The notes under the pieces were generated by a model. That model did not search any database. It saw only the letters and a program-made list of their open reading frames with translations, and was not told the DNA's origin. Of a stretch of DNA of 64,000 bases, positions 51,665-63,130 are shown piece by piece. This DNA comes from Mauremys mutica (Eukaryota > Chordata > Testudines > Geoemydidae): assembly GCF_020497125.1 (NCBI RefSeq), contig NC_059084.1, positions 35,721,949-35,785,948 of the forward strand, written 5' to 3'. Every line of letters starts with the position of its first letter. Position 1 is the first letter of the stretch. A program made the position numbers and the translations under genes.

Positions 51665-52115
51665 TGCCTCAGAGAGAAGGACTACATAGTGACCTGGCCA
51701 TAGGGTCCCATGTCGTCCAGTCTCTACATTTGGCAGTCAGAGGCTTAGGGATACCCTGAGCATTGGGTTGCATCCCTGCTCATCTTGGCTAATAGCCATT
51801 GATGGACCTCACCTCCAGGAACTTATCTAATACCTTTGTGAACCCAGTTATACTTTTGGCCTTCACAACATCCCCTGGCAACAAGTTCCACAGGTTGACT
51901 GTGCGTTGTATGAAGAAATACTTCCTTATGTTTGTTTTCAACCTGTTGGCTGTTAATTTCATTGAGTGTTCCATAGTTCTTGTGTTACCCTTAATTATTA
52001 TTGTTTCCCTTCACTGTACCTGTATATCTTTTTTGAGATGGGGCAACCAGGACGGTGGGTCAGACTCCTTTCACGCTGATATTGTTTTTTCTCCTCTCTA
52101 TGCCTCAGTTTTTAA
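51665..52115 (-). repeat. Second, partly deleted copy of the LTR-like/CR1 segment
   Basis: GAGAGAAGGACTACATAGTG (51669) repeats 50489 and is followed directly by CR1 sequence equal to the part from 51000, leaving out about 470 bases of the first copy. It continues in parallel to the first CR1 (NLLPGDVVKAKSITGFTKVL against the earlier one) and lacks the MITE. Confidence 0.75.
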
Positions 52116-52229
52116 TCCTTTAATGTTGCTGTGTGTGTTCATTTGTTTGTTTTTCAGTGGTGGGTTTTGAGAAGGGATTTGAAGCAGGAGAGAGGGGCTG
52201 TAGGGTTTGGTAAACTGAAGGCATGGACT
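52116..52229. other. Spacer before copy C
   Basis: T-rich, then purine-rich non-coding sequence, no feature identified. Confidence 0.4.
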
Positions 52230-55200
52230 TTCCCTTAAGTTCCTCATGCCAATCCAAAGGGAAGTACCGCTGAGCTGTCTTGAGACCCTCCCCCATCCCA
52301 AATTTGGTTCTAATTCAAAATGGACTAAATTACAATTATACAAGTCTACTACAAACCTTGTTTTAGACTGAAACATGCAGCAGCCTGGCAACGATCTTCT
52401 GAGTCTAGCAGAGGGTCAGGGCTCATCTGGTTGCAAAGTTTGCAGAGTCTAGCAGGGAAATGGGGAAAGGGAGCAGGTTGAGGAAAAGAGCAAACTAAGT
52501 AAAGTCACGCTGAACTACCAGGTAGTTGGGAAGGATGAGGACAAATTGGAGAGAGTCCAGAGGAGAGCAAAAACAGGGATGAAAGGTATCAAAAACCTAA
52601 CCTAGGCGGAAAAGTGGAAAAAACAAACAAACCAAAACAAACAAAAAAAATAACAACAACAAAACAAAAAACCTTGGCATGTATAGTCTTGCGAAAAGAA
52701 GACTGGTCGGGGTCTACAAATATCTTACAGGTGTATAAAGTGGATGGGGATCAATGGTTCTCCATGTCTACTATAGGCAGGTGAAGAAGTTAGATAGTAA
52801 GAAAAAACTTTCTAACTACGAAGTCTCAGTCTAACTACCAGAGTGATGATTTAACCACCAAACTATGGGCTATTCTCTTAGCCCCTCCTGTTGAAGTTGT
52901 TTTCTTGTGTCTAAATAATTAAATATGCATTAGGCCAGATAGAAAGCAAGAAAGACTTCACTGGTGGTGGTTAGGGCATGCAAGCGTGGTAGGAGACCCT
53001 GTTCAAGGCCCTTCTTTATATTCCACAGAGAAAGGAATTATCTCCCAACTCCCTGAAGAGGTTTTAAAATAATTGTGTGCATCTAGGAGCTCCAGCATTA
53101 TCATAAAAGAGCAAATACCAAAAGAAGCAAGAAAAAGTTGCATGAGTTGGCATCTCTGCTGTTGCAACACTGACTTTCTAACCCTGAGAACTTTTGAAAG
53201 GTTGGTCACTAGTTCTGAGAAACAGGCTTTTGAGAACAACTTCTGAAATCATCATGAGAACTTTTGAAAGGTTGCTCACTCATTGTGGTGCTTAAATGAG
53301 AGCTGGGCCATTCTGGACATCTAGGCTCAACTGAGAAGCCTGAAAGTCTGTCTCTAAATGCACAATGTACCCCAACAGAATCATAAGGAATAACAAATAC
53401 AGTTGAAAAGATCATCAGACATTCAGATACAAAAAGGAGGTGTTATCTATCGAATGAACAAATCAATACGAACTATGAACTCAGCCCACTGCTTCATTTT
53501 CACTCGGATTAGCCAAATGGCGAGACCAAAGGAATCATATGCACTCTACAGATCAACTCTAACCACTTCCATTTTGTTCTATCCAAACCAAAACTAGTGA
53601 TGTTTTCTATGGGAAGTCTGAAATGTAGTGACTGACATCCATAGGGCCTGCTTTGCCTCTCTCTTTCTCAGGCTCTGAAGAAGGGGACTGAGCAGGAGTG
53701 TCAGGGCAGTGTGTCACACAGAGAACACTTTGTTTCAGGCCCTCAGCTGGCTGCTTATTGTTAACATATAAACAATCATGATGATCAAGTAGAAAATCAG
53801 TCAGGGAGACTGGCCAGCCTCTTGGGCAGCATGATCAAGGTGTAGCATAGCAGTGACATCTCTGCCTAATGCCAGTGAAGGTTTTATAACTCAGAGACGG
53901 GTGCTGGCCGGCAGTTGGGGGCTGAGCTCCCTGGTGGCGGAGCTGCTTAGCATTCTGGCTTTTGTGAATCCCATTCTGAGGTGCCCATTTCCCACCATTC
54001 ATTGTTCAGAGAGTCCGAGTGTGGAACTCAGGCCTGCCGAGACCGAGTGATTTTCTAGGTGCCTCAAAGTTAAACACATCAACACTGCTTCTTCACGCTA
54101 CATCGATGTCACAGAGAAAACTGGGTTTGTGATGACCGAAAGAAAACTGGGCAGGGCAAGTGGCCCACAATGGCGGCCTCCCTGATGATTGCGCTTTTCG
54201 GGAGTCAAAGTGGTCTATGCATAGTGATGGAATTGGGTTTGCCCTGATCCTCTCAGCCATTCTGGCTGTAGCAGCCTCACAATGGGTGTGTGGAGCAGAG
54301 ACGTTGCTTGGCACAGGCAGTCACGGTGCTGGTATGGGTTGAATTATCGCAGGGCCCTGTGGTCTGTGCACGGAATTCAGGGCACGCACAGACCAGTGCT
54401 CTGTGGCAGCACCTTCCAAAGCAAAAGCAAGGATGCCTATGGAGATGGATTCACAAACTTAATTCACATGTACAGCTCCCCATAAACCTGGAAAGCAACA
54501 TGTGGTTGTGGACACTCTCAGCGGGGTGAAGGCCATGAGAATAGGCTCAGGCTGGTTTTGGGAGGACATGTGGCAAGAACAGTCTAAATATCCTGAGTTA
54601 TGTTTGGCGCCAACAGATCTACCAAAGAAGGCCCAGATTGGAGTGGGCCGGCTCAACACAGTCCATTGATCAAACTACCAACTTGCTGGTGTCTGGGGGT
54701 AACAGGACTGACCTGCCAGCAAGCTTTCCGAGAACAATACTGGAGGGTCCTCATGATAATGCAGCAGCAGAAAATCTGGGGTATGAAAAGACACTGGAAT
54801 TATTTTGGATTAGGGTGGCTGCAGATATTAAAGACTAGGTACTCTCCTGTCTTACCTGTCAAGGTTGGAAAGGATCAGTAAGGGGAGGCAGCACTCCTTT
54901 GGGGGAAATGCTCCAACCTAGTAAGCTCCGGGAGTTTATACAGATCGACTTGAAATCCCCGCTACCAGAGGCTCCAATTGAAAATTAGTGTCTGCTTCTA
55001 GTGTACAATGCCTTCTCATGGTGTGTGGCAGTACAGACATGGACAGATAGAAAGACTGAGACAATCAGATAACTGATGAAATCTGTAGTGTTATAGTTCC
55101 ACTCATCCAGCTGCTTTTGAGGTGCTCAGGGGAAGGATTTGAAGCTTAGATGTTAGAGACGGTTTGCAGACAAGGAGTTAGATGCCCCTCAGCCAGTATC

Positions 55201-56353
55201 TGTTGTTCGTGGTGGGACACTGGGTGTGGAGGAGGAATTGTCAGAGTGTTCCCGGGATCTCAACACACTGCTGTCTTCAACAAACCGTCTGTCCACAATG
55301 GATAGACCTGACCTAGATGACATTAATCTTGCACTCATTGATAATCTAGATACAACTATGTGTGTTGTCTCTGTGATGGAATATAGGACTGGAGCAGGAA
55401 GACCAGCTTGGAAACCTACATGGATGGAAGACTATCTGGATTCCTAGGAGTTATTGTTTAAAGTTCTTATTTAACTAAAGGGGGGATATTGTAATGATCA
55501 GTGCATCTTTATTTTAGTGCTAAATTATTTTCTGGTATGTTATTTTGTTGTTGTAGCTGATCTGGGGTGTTTAGCAGCCTGACTGTGCTGGAGTTGGTAC
55601 TTGCACTGTTCCAATAACTCCCTGTTAGAGTATTAGAGTATTATTGATACTATAGCTGAGGTCAGGGCAACACTCTGCAAGGTCCATTACATAGTCAGTA
55701 AGAAACAGCTCTTGCTCCTAGTAATTCATAATCTAAACAGGCCGGAGGTGGGAGAATAAACAGAGGCAAAGAAGCCATTAGAACCCAGGTCTCCTGACCT
55801 GCTCTCCAGTGCTCTGTTCACTCACTCCCACTGCCTCACAAATTATTAATATGAATAATGGCTCTCTGGCTGGAGTAAGGGCATGACAGTCTCGTGTTTA
55901 GCTTGTTTCTTCAAGTGGCATGGTTCTCCTGACTGGTTTGTGCATTCCCCACATTAACTGACCGGAATGCCTGTTAGCAATCCAGAGGGAGAAATGCCAC
56001 CTCATTCAAAAGGGGCTGTCTGATGTTTAAATGGAATAATTTTATTCCTTTAAATCCTTTGCCTTTTTCTGAAGCTTCGCCCTGTGGAAGGGGCTCAGGT
56101 TTTCTTCCAGGTGAAAGCATTGTATTATCATCAATTGGGACTGCGCTGAAAGATGCTGCCTCATTCTTGCATAGTGATGTGCATGTCAGTTGGCTTTGTG
56201 AACCACAAATCGGTGCAGCTGATATGGATAGCTGAGGAAATCAACTTCTGAAGAAAATTAGAAAATTGAAAGCTGAGACTCACTTTTTTCCCTTGTATTT
56301 CACCATAAAGGTTGCTTTTGTTCTTGTTGTGTTTTTTTTTAATGAACATTTTG
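52230..56353 (+). repeat. Repeated unit, copy C (4.1 kb)
   Basis: Starts CCCTTAAGTTCCTCATGCCA as copy A at 40541. It follows A through the CR1 piece, the non-coding middle, the integrase remnant, the polypurine tract (about 55487) and the LTR-like part, and breaks off near 56353, at the border with a LINE. Relative to A it has about 400 extra bases (54060-54460) and lacks about 450 (A 43045-43495). Confidence 0.88.
54070..55447 (+). pseudogene. Ty3/gypsy-like retrotransposon pol remnant, copy C
   Basis: This copy reaches further upstream than A. The segment 54070-54460 includes an RNase H-like end, and KPGKQHVVVDTLSGVKA at about 54490-54540 is the usual linker between RNase H and integrase. 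The integrase zinc region follows (HDNAAAENLGYEKTL). The last open frame, 55226-55447, ends GAGRPAWKPTWMEDYLDS and is followed by the polypurine tract. Frameshifts and stops are numerous. Confidence 0.65.
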
Positions 56354-58010
56354 CCCAACAATTTATGTTCTTTTATGTGTCTGACAATTTTATTCTTTAC
56401 TATTGTTTCGACTAATTTGCCTGGTACCAACGTTAGACTTATCAGTCTGTATTTGCCAGGATCACCTCTAGAGCCCTTTTTAAATATTGGCGTTACATTA
56501 GCTATCTTCCAGTCATTGGGTACAGAAGCCGATTTAAAGGACAGGTTACAAACCCTAGTTAATAGTTCCGCAATTTTACATTTGAGTTCTTTCAGAACTC
56601 TTGGGTGAATGCCATCTGGTCCCTGTGACTTGTTACTGTTAAGTTTATCAATTAATTCCAAAACCTCCTCTATTGACAGTTCCTCCGATTTGTCACCTAC
56701 AAAAAACAGATCAGGTTTGGGAATCTCCCTAACATCCTCAGTAGTGAAGACTGAAGCAAAAATTTCATTTAGTTTCTCCGCAATGACTTTATCTTTAAGC
56801 GCTCCTTTTCTATCTCTATCTTCGAGGTACCCCACTGGTTGTTTAGCAGGCTTCCTGCTTCTGATGTTCTTAAAAACATTATGTTATTACCTTTGGAGTT
56901 TTTGGCTAGCCGTTCTCCAAACTCCTCTTTGGCTTTTCTTATTACATTTTTACACTTAATTTGGCAGTATTTATGCTCCTTTCTATTTACCTCGCTAGGA
57001 TTTGACTGCCACTTTTTAAAGGAAGTCTTTTTATCTCTCTCTGCTTCTTTTACATGGTTGTTAAGCCACAGTGGCTCTTTTTAGTTCTTTTACTGTGTTT
57101 CTTAATTTGGGGTATACATTGAAGTTGGGCATCTATTATGGTGTCTTTAAAAAGCACCCATGAAGCTTGTAGGGATTTCACTTTAGTCACAGTACCTTTT
57201 AATTTCTGTTTAACTAACCCCCTCATTTTTGCATAGTTACTCTTTTTAAAATTAAATTCCATAGTGTTGGGCTGTTGAGATGTTCTTCCCACCACAGGGA
57301 TGTTAAATGTTATTATATTATGGTCACTGTTTCCAAGCGGTCCTGTTATTATTACCTCTTGGACCAGCTCCTGCGCTCCACTCAGGACTAAATCTAGAGT
57401 TGCCTCTCCCCTTGTGGGTTCTCATACCAGCTGCTTCATGAAGCAGTCATTTAAAGTATTGAGAAATTTTGTCTCTGAATTTCATCCTGAGGTGACATGT
57501 TCCGAGTCAATATGGGGATAACTGAAATCCCCCACTACTATTGAGTTCTTTATTTTGATAGCCTCTCTAATTTCCCTTAGCATTTCATCGTCACTATCAC
57601 TGTCCTGGTCAGGTGGTCGATAATAGATCCCTAATGTTATATTGTTATTAGAGCATGAAATTATTATCCATAGAGATTCTATGGAACATGTGGATTCACT
57701 TAAGATTTTTACTTCATTTGATTCTACATTTTCTTTCACATATAGTGCCACCCCCCAAACCCCTCGCACGACCTGTTCTGTTCTTCCGATATATTTTGTA
57801 ACCCGGAATGATTGTGTCCCATTGATTGTCCTCAGTCCACCAGGTTTCTGTGATGCCTATTATATCAATATCCTCCTTTATCACCAGGCACTCTAGTTCA
57901 CCCTTCTTATTATTTAGACTTCTAGCATTTGTGTATAAGCACTTTAAAAACTTGTCACTGTTTAATTGTCTGCCCTTTTCTGATGTGTCAGACACCTTTG
58001 TATGTAATAG
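56353..58010 (-). pseudogene. LINE ORF2 (CR1/L2-like), endonuclease and part of RT, broken
   Basis: From high to low coordinates on the minus strand: LKCLYTNARSLNNKKGELE and DIIGITETWW (57945-57860), YKIYRKNRTGRARGLGGG, a frame change, VALYVKENVESN, GIYYRPPDQDSDSDDEM and IVVGDFSYPHID (about 57540); then a linker (57295-57050) and RT start [53 protein letters not shown] and RLISLTLVPGKLVE. The RT ends abruptly at about 56353, before the catalytic Asp pair, where the repeated unit C begins. At least four frame breaks. Confidence 0.85.
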
Positions 58011-58194
58011 ATAATAATTGGAGATATACCAATCTCCTAGAACTGGAAGGGACCTTGAAAGGTCATCAAGTCCAGCCCCCTGCTTTTGCTAGCAGGACCA
58101 ATTTTTGCCCCAGATCCCTAAGTGGCCTCCTCAAGGACTGAACTCACACCCCTAGGGTTAGTAGACTAATGCTCAAACCACTGAGCTATCCCTC
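58011..58194 (-). mobile_element. tRNA-derived SINE with LINE-type tail, second copy
   Basis: Minus-strand head GAGGGATAGCTCAGTGGTTT with a B-box region GGGTGTGAGTTCAGTCC (58138-58154) and tail GGTCCCTTCCAGTTCTAGG. About 85-90% like the copy at 15574. It inserted between ORF1 and ORF2 of the LINE. Confidence 0.85.
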
Positions 58195-59235
58195 AGTGTT
58201 TCTCATTTGATCCAGCCCTTATATTATCCTCTTCCATCCTCTGCTCCTGACTATAACCTAGAGAATCTCTATCAATAGACTCTCCTCTAAGAGAAGTTTC
58301 TGTCTTATCCACATGCTCCTCTGCAGCAGTCAGCTTTCCCCCATCTCTTACTTTAAAAACTATTCTACAACCTTTTTAATGTTTAGTGCCAGCAGCCTGG
58401 TTCCACTTTGATTTAGGTGGAGCCCATTTCTCCTGTGTAGGCTCCCCGCACCCCAAAAGTTCTTAATCAATCTACACCCCTCCTCTCTACACCATCATCT
58501 CATCCACGCATTGAGACTCTGAAGCTCTGCCTGCCTACCTGGCCCTGTGCATGGAACTGGAAGCATTTCTGACAATGCCACCATAGAGGTCCTGGATTTC
58601 AGTCTTTTCCCTAGCAGCCTGAATTTGGCCTCCAGGACGTCTCTCCTACCATTCCCTGTCATTGGTACCTACATGTACCAAGACCACCGGCTCCTCCCCA
58701 GCACTACACATAAGTCTGTCTAGATGCCTCGAGAGATCTGCAACCTTCGAACGAGGCAGGCAAGTCACCATATGGTTCTTTCGGTCATCACAAACCCAGC
58801 TATCTATGTTTCTAATGATCAAATCTCCCATTACTAACACCTGCCTTTTCCTAGTGACTGGAGTTCCCTCCCCTGGAGATGTAACCTCAGTGCGAGAGGA
58901 TACCCCAACACCATCTGGAAGGAGGGTCCCAACTATGGGAAGGTTTCCCTCTGCTCCCGTAGACTGCTCTGCTTCCCTGGGCCTTTCATCCTCCTCAACA
59001 GTGCAAATGCAGAGCCAAATGCAGCTCCCAAAACCAGCGGGATTTCAACCCCTGTGTCCAGGGATGGGTTTATTTTCCAAAACTAGTGCAACCCACAGTG
59101 CCAGTCACAACAGACTGGTCCTGCCTAGCCCATCCTGTGGCTCCTACACACACAGCAGGTCTCTCCAGCCAGGCCTCCCAGCTGGTGGGTGTGGAGATTC
59201 TCCTTCTAGGTTCTTTCTCCTGGGTCTCTCTCCCT
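58195..59235 (-). pseudogene. LINE ORF1 with esterase (SGNH-like) remnant
   Basis: On the minus strand a frame at 58840-58646 reads VMGDLIIRNIDSWVCDD, then VTCLPRSKVADLSRHLDRL and VVLVHVGTNDREW, the GDS-like and GTND boxes of the esterase found in CR1 ORF1 proteins. The first box has Leu in place of the usual Ser (GDL for GDS). Sequence on either side (59060-58840 and 58640-58200) fits the rest of ORF1 but is frameshifted. ORF1 proteins bind RNA; the esterase role is not settled. Confidence 0.7.
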
Positions 59236-59244
59236 AACTGAGCA

Positions 59245-59691
59245 GTGGATGTGTTATTCCTTGACTTTAGCAAAGCTTTTGATACGGTCTCCCACAGTAT
59301 TCTTGCCAGCAAGTTAAAGTATGGGCTGGATGAATGGACTATAAGGTGGATAGAAAGCTGGCTAAATCATCAGGCTCAACGGGTAGTGATCAACGGCTCC
59401 ATGTCTAGTTGGCAGACTGTTTCAAGCGGAGTGCCCCAAGGGTCAGTCCTGGGGCCAGTTTTGTTCAATATCTTCATTAATGATCTGGAGGATGACGTGG
59501 ACTGCACTCTCAGCAAGTTTTCAGATGACACTAAACTGGGAGGAGTGGTAGATACGCTGGAGGGTAGGGATAGGATACAGAGGGACCTAGACAAATTAGA
59601 GGATTGGGCCAAAAGAAACCTGATGAGGTTCAACAAGGACAAGTGCAGAGTTCTTCACTTAGGATGGAAGAATCCCATGCAACCTTGGTAA
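59245..59691 (+). pseudogene. CR1 RT fragment on plus strand, truncated at both ends
   Basis: An open frame of about 148 codons carries the RT core: [40 protein letters not shown] and FSDDTKLGG, then [19 protein letters not shown]. The active-site motif has Ser before the Asp pair (FSDD) where the copy at 20240 has Ala (FADD). It lies head to head with the minus-strand LINE ORF1, and both its ends are cut without a 3' tail. Confidence 0.88.
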
Positions 59692-60152
59692 ATTGTTCCA
59701 ATGGTTAATTACTCTCACTGTTAAAATATTGTGCCATATTTCCTGTCTGAATTTGTCTAGCTTCAACTTCCAGCCGTTGGATCATGTTAGACCTTTCTCT
59801 GCTAGATTGAAAAGCCCAGTATCAATTTTTAGTCCCCCATGTAGGTATTTATAGATGGCGATCTAGTCATACCTTAATGCTCTCTTTGTTAAGCTAACCA
59901 GATTGTGCTCCTGGAGTCTATCACTAGAAGTCATGTTTTCCAGTCCTCTAATCATTCTGTGGCTCTTCTCTGAGCCCTCTCCAATCTACTAACAACTTTC
60001 TTGTATTGTGGGTACAAGAACTGGACACTGTATTCCAGTAGCGGTCGCACTAATGACAAATACAGAGGTAAAATGTCTTATATGCTCCTATTTAAGCATC
60101 CCAGGATATTAGCCTTTTTGGCCACAGCATCACATGTTCTGCTGAGCTGAAT
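59692..60152 (-). mobile_element. CR1-family LINE 3' coding part, minus strand
   Basis: Minus-strand traces ASVAKKANILGCLN-like (60130-60090), LVRPLLEYSVQ (about 60040), RRATE and EDMTSSDRLQEHN (about 59940), YKYLHGGLKIDTGLFN (59860-59800), KLKLDKFRQEIWHNILTVRV and INHWNNL (59700). A different CR1 subfamily from the one at 20240. Confidence 0.7.
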
Positions 60153-60336
60153 TATCATAGAATATCAGGGTTGGAAGGGACCTCAGGAGGTCATCTAGTC
60201 CAAACCCCTGCTCAAAGCTGGACTAATCCCCAACCATTTTTTTCCCCTCAGATCCCTAAATGCCCCCCTCAAGGATGGAACTCACAACCCTGGGTTCAGC
60301 AAGCCAATTCTCAAACCATTGAATTATCCTTCCCCA
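60153..60336 (-). mobile_element. SINE with CR1-type tail
   Basis: The head side (60280-60336) has the same tRNA-like B-box region (GGGTTGTGAGTTCCATCC) as the other SINEs, but the tail at 60153-60200 is the CR1 type, AATATCAGGGTTGGAAGGGA and CCTCAGGAGGTCATCTAGTC. So the SINE family exists with two LINE-like tails. Confidence 0.75.
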
Positions 60337-60519
60337 AAATTATATTTTATCACAAAAGGCAATATATAAATAAATTATCCCAAATCCCACCGTGCTCAGC
60401 AGTGGTTCAGGCCATAATTCTCCAGCCTTGAATTGTGATCTTGAACTCTCTTATGACTTTCTAGACATCTACTATCTTTCCCATGGGCAAATAACAAGCA
60501 TATAGTCTGGATCTATAAA

Positions 60520-60690
60520 AAGTGACAAAGAGTCCTGTGGCACCTTATAGACTAACAGATGTATTGGAGCATAAGCTTTCATGGGTGAATACCCATTTTA
60601 TCAGATTAATGGGATGAAGTGGGTATTCACCCCTGAAAACTTATGCTCCAATACTTCTGTTAGTCTATAAGGTGCCACAAGCTTTGTAAT
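60520..60690. mobile_element. Palindromic MITE, second copy of the family
   Basis: GTGGCACCTTATAGACTAAC at the left pairs with GTTAGTCTATAAGGTGCCAC at the right, extended inward by GGAGCATAAGCTTTCATGGG and TGAAAACTTATGCTCC. Same family as 15866-16027. Confidence 0.85.
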
Positions 60691-61324
60691 GATTCCTTAC
60701 AAGAGACCTTTTGCATAAATCATATTCCAGTTACATCATATTCACACTTATAAACATATTTTTATAAAGCATTATGTAGTGCAACATCACAGGAAGGGTT
60801 TGCAGAAAAGGGGTCCCAAGTAACAACATCAGAACTGGATGCTAACGGTGTGATTCAACAAAGGGTTGGAGTCTTACAGGCCATTGTTGCTCAGTTCCTT
60901 GCTTCAAAAACAAACATTACATGGTAGCTGCCCTGGGCAAACTCTGAGGCCAAATGTTGCAAGGAAACCACTAAATTGGGGTTCCTCCATTTAATTTAAT
61001 CCAATCTGGACCTTTTTCTCCAAATGTGCTGAGCACCAACAACCCCAGCCACGCCCACTGAAGGTACTCAGCAAAAACAAAACAAACCAGGTCAAAAGTT
61101 CACAAATGGGGCATAAAAAAGAAGAATCACTCAAATTTGTGGACCCTTTGATAAAAATTGGCTTTGGGGCTTGATTTGTTTCTCAGATGTTCTGAGCACC
61201 TGCCAGTCACATTGGCTTCTTGTGGAGCTGGGTGTGATCAGCAATCTGGAAATCAGGCCCAAGGTATCTCAAAGCCACAGGACACTTTTGAAGATGATGG
61301 CCTAAGATATTCACTGTTTTTACT
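60691..61324. other. Unassigned non-coding stretch
   Basis: No supported feature. Confidence 0.45.
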
Positions 61325-61403
61325 TTTCATAGATTTGTAGTGTTTATGGCCAGAAGGGATCATTAGATCATCTAGTGTGACTTCCTGTATAGCTCAGGCC
61401 AGA
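61325..61403 (-). repeat. CR1-related tail fragment
   Basis: TTTTCATAGATTTGTAGTG, GGCCAGAAGGGATCATTAGA and TCATCTAGTGTGACTTCCTG resemble the tail at 4707-4780, minus orientation, short. Confidence 0.6.
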
Positions 61404-61447
61404 GTTATTGGGATCAATCCAGTTACTATTGGATTGATCCCAATAAC
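61404..61447. repeat. Perfect 17-bp inverted repeat
   Basis: GTTATTGGGATCAATCC, a 10-base loop, then GGATTGATCCCAATAAC, with no mismatch. It sits at the end of a CR1-related tail. Confidence 0.98.
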
Positions 61448-62629
61448 TTGGTTTGAGTAAAGCATCTTCCAGACAAGTATCCATATGATGGAATCGGAAC
61501 AGTTCTGTAATAATTTCTTTACACTGTGTTTTGAGCTGGTCATTGGGCCGTTTACTGTACGAATATGCTGGTTTAGCTTAATTAAGGGGCAGAAAGGGTA
61601 ATCAATCAGGAAAGGAAATAGAATGGCTCATGATAAGCCACTTCTCAGCAAACACCTGAGATCTGATATTGACTATGCTGGGATAGGTAAAGGCCTGGGA
61701 ACCAGAGAATCAAACATATAATGGCAGAATTATAAAGCAAGTTGTCTTGGGGAACCAGGGAAAGGAAACAGAGAGACAGGCTCCTGCTGGGGTGTCTGAA
61801 GAAGCTAGTCCAATAGTTAAGCTAGATAATGTGTTGTTTTAAAATTCATATTTTCCTTCTAAATGCCTTGTACCTAGTGTTAAAAGAAACCAAAGTTTGG
61901 TTTCAGAAGGCTGTCTGATTCTATTCACCACTGGTCACAGTGGCAAGTTGATACACAGTAAAGCATCACATAACATGAATCTCCGGGGCAGTTTATGTTT
62001 AGAATCCACACTCATTTTCTGCTGACACCACAAGCAGTGCTGAGCTCTGAGTTAATTCAGTTTAATTAATGTGGGCCAGATCCTGAATTCTATGGGCTTG
62101 ATTCTGCCATCCTTACTCACGGAAGTAACTAGCACTCACTCAAGTAACCACGTCAGTTTTGAGATGGCAACTTGCCAGAGTAACTGACACTTATATGAGC
62201 GAGGGCTTCAGGAGGCCACATTTGCAGCAAAACTCTGTGGAAGATCTGATGGACTTAAGAAAACCCTTCAGACTCAATTCTTCAACCTTTATTCACTCAA
62301 GTAATGACTAATCTTTGCGCATGCAGGAGGGAGAACTCTGGGACTAATTACTAGAGCAAGGATTGCTCACAAGGGCATTGAAAGATTGGCTACTTATTTT
62401 AAGCTTTATGGATCGCCACCTACTGAGGTTGATGTTCAAGGCAGATAATGCCATGGGGATTCTGTAGTAGTTTTCTGACTTCTGTGCGATCACTTATATG
62501 GGCTCATATCCCTAGATATGTTCTTTGGTTCATACTTTCAGAAGCCTGATGAGCTACCAAAGAAACAACCCTTTGTTCTCAAGGCGGGAGAGACTCTCTT
62601 GAATTTATTAGAGAACTGAGGCTGGTCAA
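61448..62629. other. Unassigned non-coding stretch
   Basis: No coding frame or clear element ends. Words such as GGGCTTGATTCTGCCATCC at 62095 suggest old interspersed repeats. Confidence 0.4.
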
Positions 62630-62905
62630 AATGTAAAACTTAGGCTGACCTAGCTTCGTTACTTAGGTATGTGAAAAATTCACATCGCTGAGAGACATAG
62701 TTAAGCTGGCCTAAACCCCAGTATAGACACTGGTAGCTCAATGGGAGAATTCTTCCATCAATCTAGCTACCGCCTCTCATGGGGTAGAATTAATGATGGT
62801 GATGGGTAGAATTAATGATGGTGATCACTGCAGCGAATATCCACATTGCAGTACTACAGTGGCACAGCTGTGATGCTGTAGCATCTGTAGAGTAGACAAG
62901 CCCTG
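62630..62905. mobile_element. MITE (GTCTACAC-type), with a short internal duplication
   Basis: Ends carry AGGCTGACCTAGCTTCG-like and AGTAGACAAGCCC sequences. The inside has GTGGCACAGCTGTGATGCTGTAGC and CTACCGCCTCTCATGGGG, which match the Harbinger-like MITE style in this window. GGGTAGAATTAATGATGGTGAT occurs twice in tandem at about 62779-62826. Confidence 0.5.
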
Positions 62906-63068
62906 GGTACATGATGATATTTTCCCTTCTTACAAAGATCTTAATGATTCAGCTAATGATGACAAGGCAGGATGATATGGGAGAAAATAACAGGCAATGG
63001 GTGAAGATGGACTTGGAACAGAATGCACAGAATTAGGCTATCATGGTTGCTTGTTCAATAAGCATCTA

Positions 63069-63072
63069 GTTT

Positions 63073-63128
<56 letters not shown>

Positions 63129-63130
63129 TT
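63069..63130. repeat. (TTTC)n microsatellite
   Basis: About 15 TTTC units in a row, nearly pure. Confidence 0.97.
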
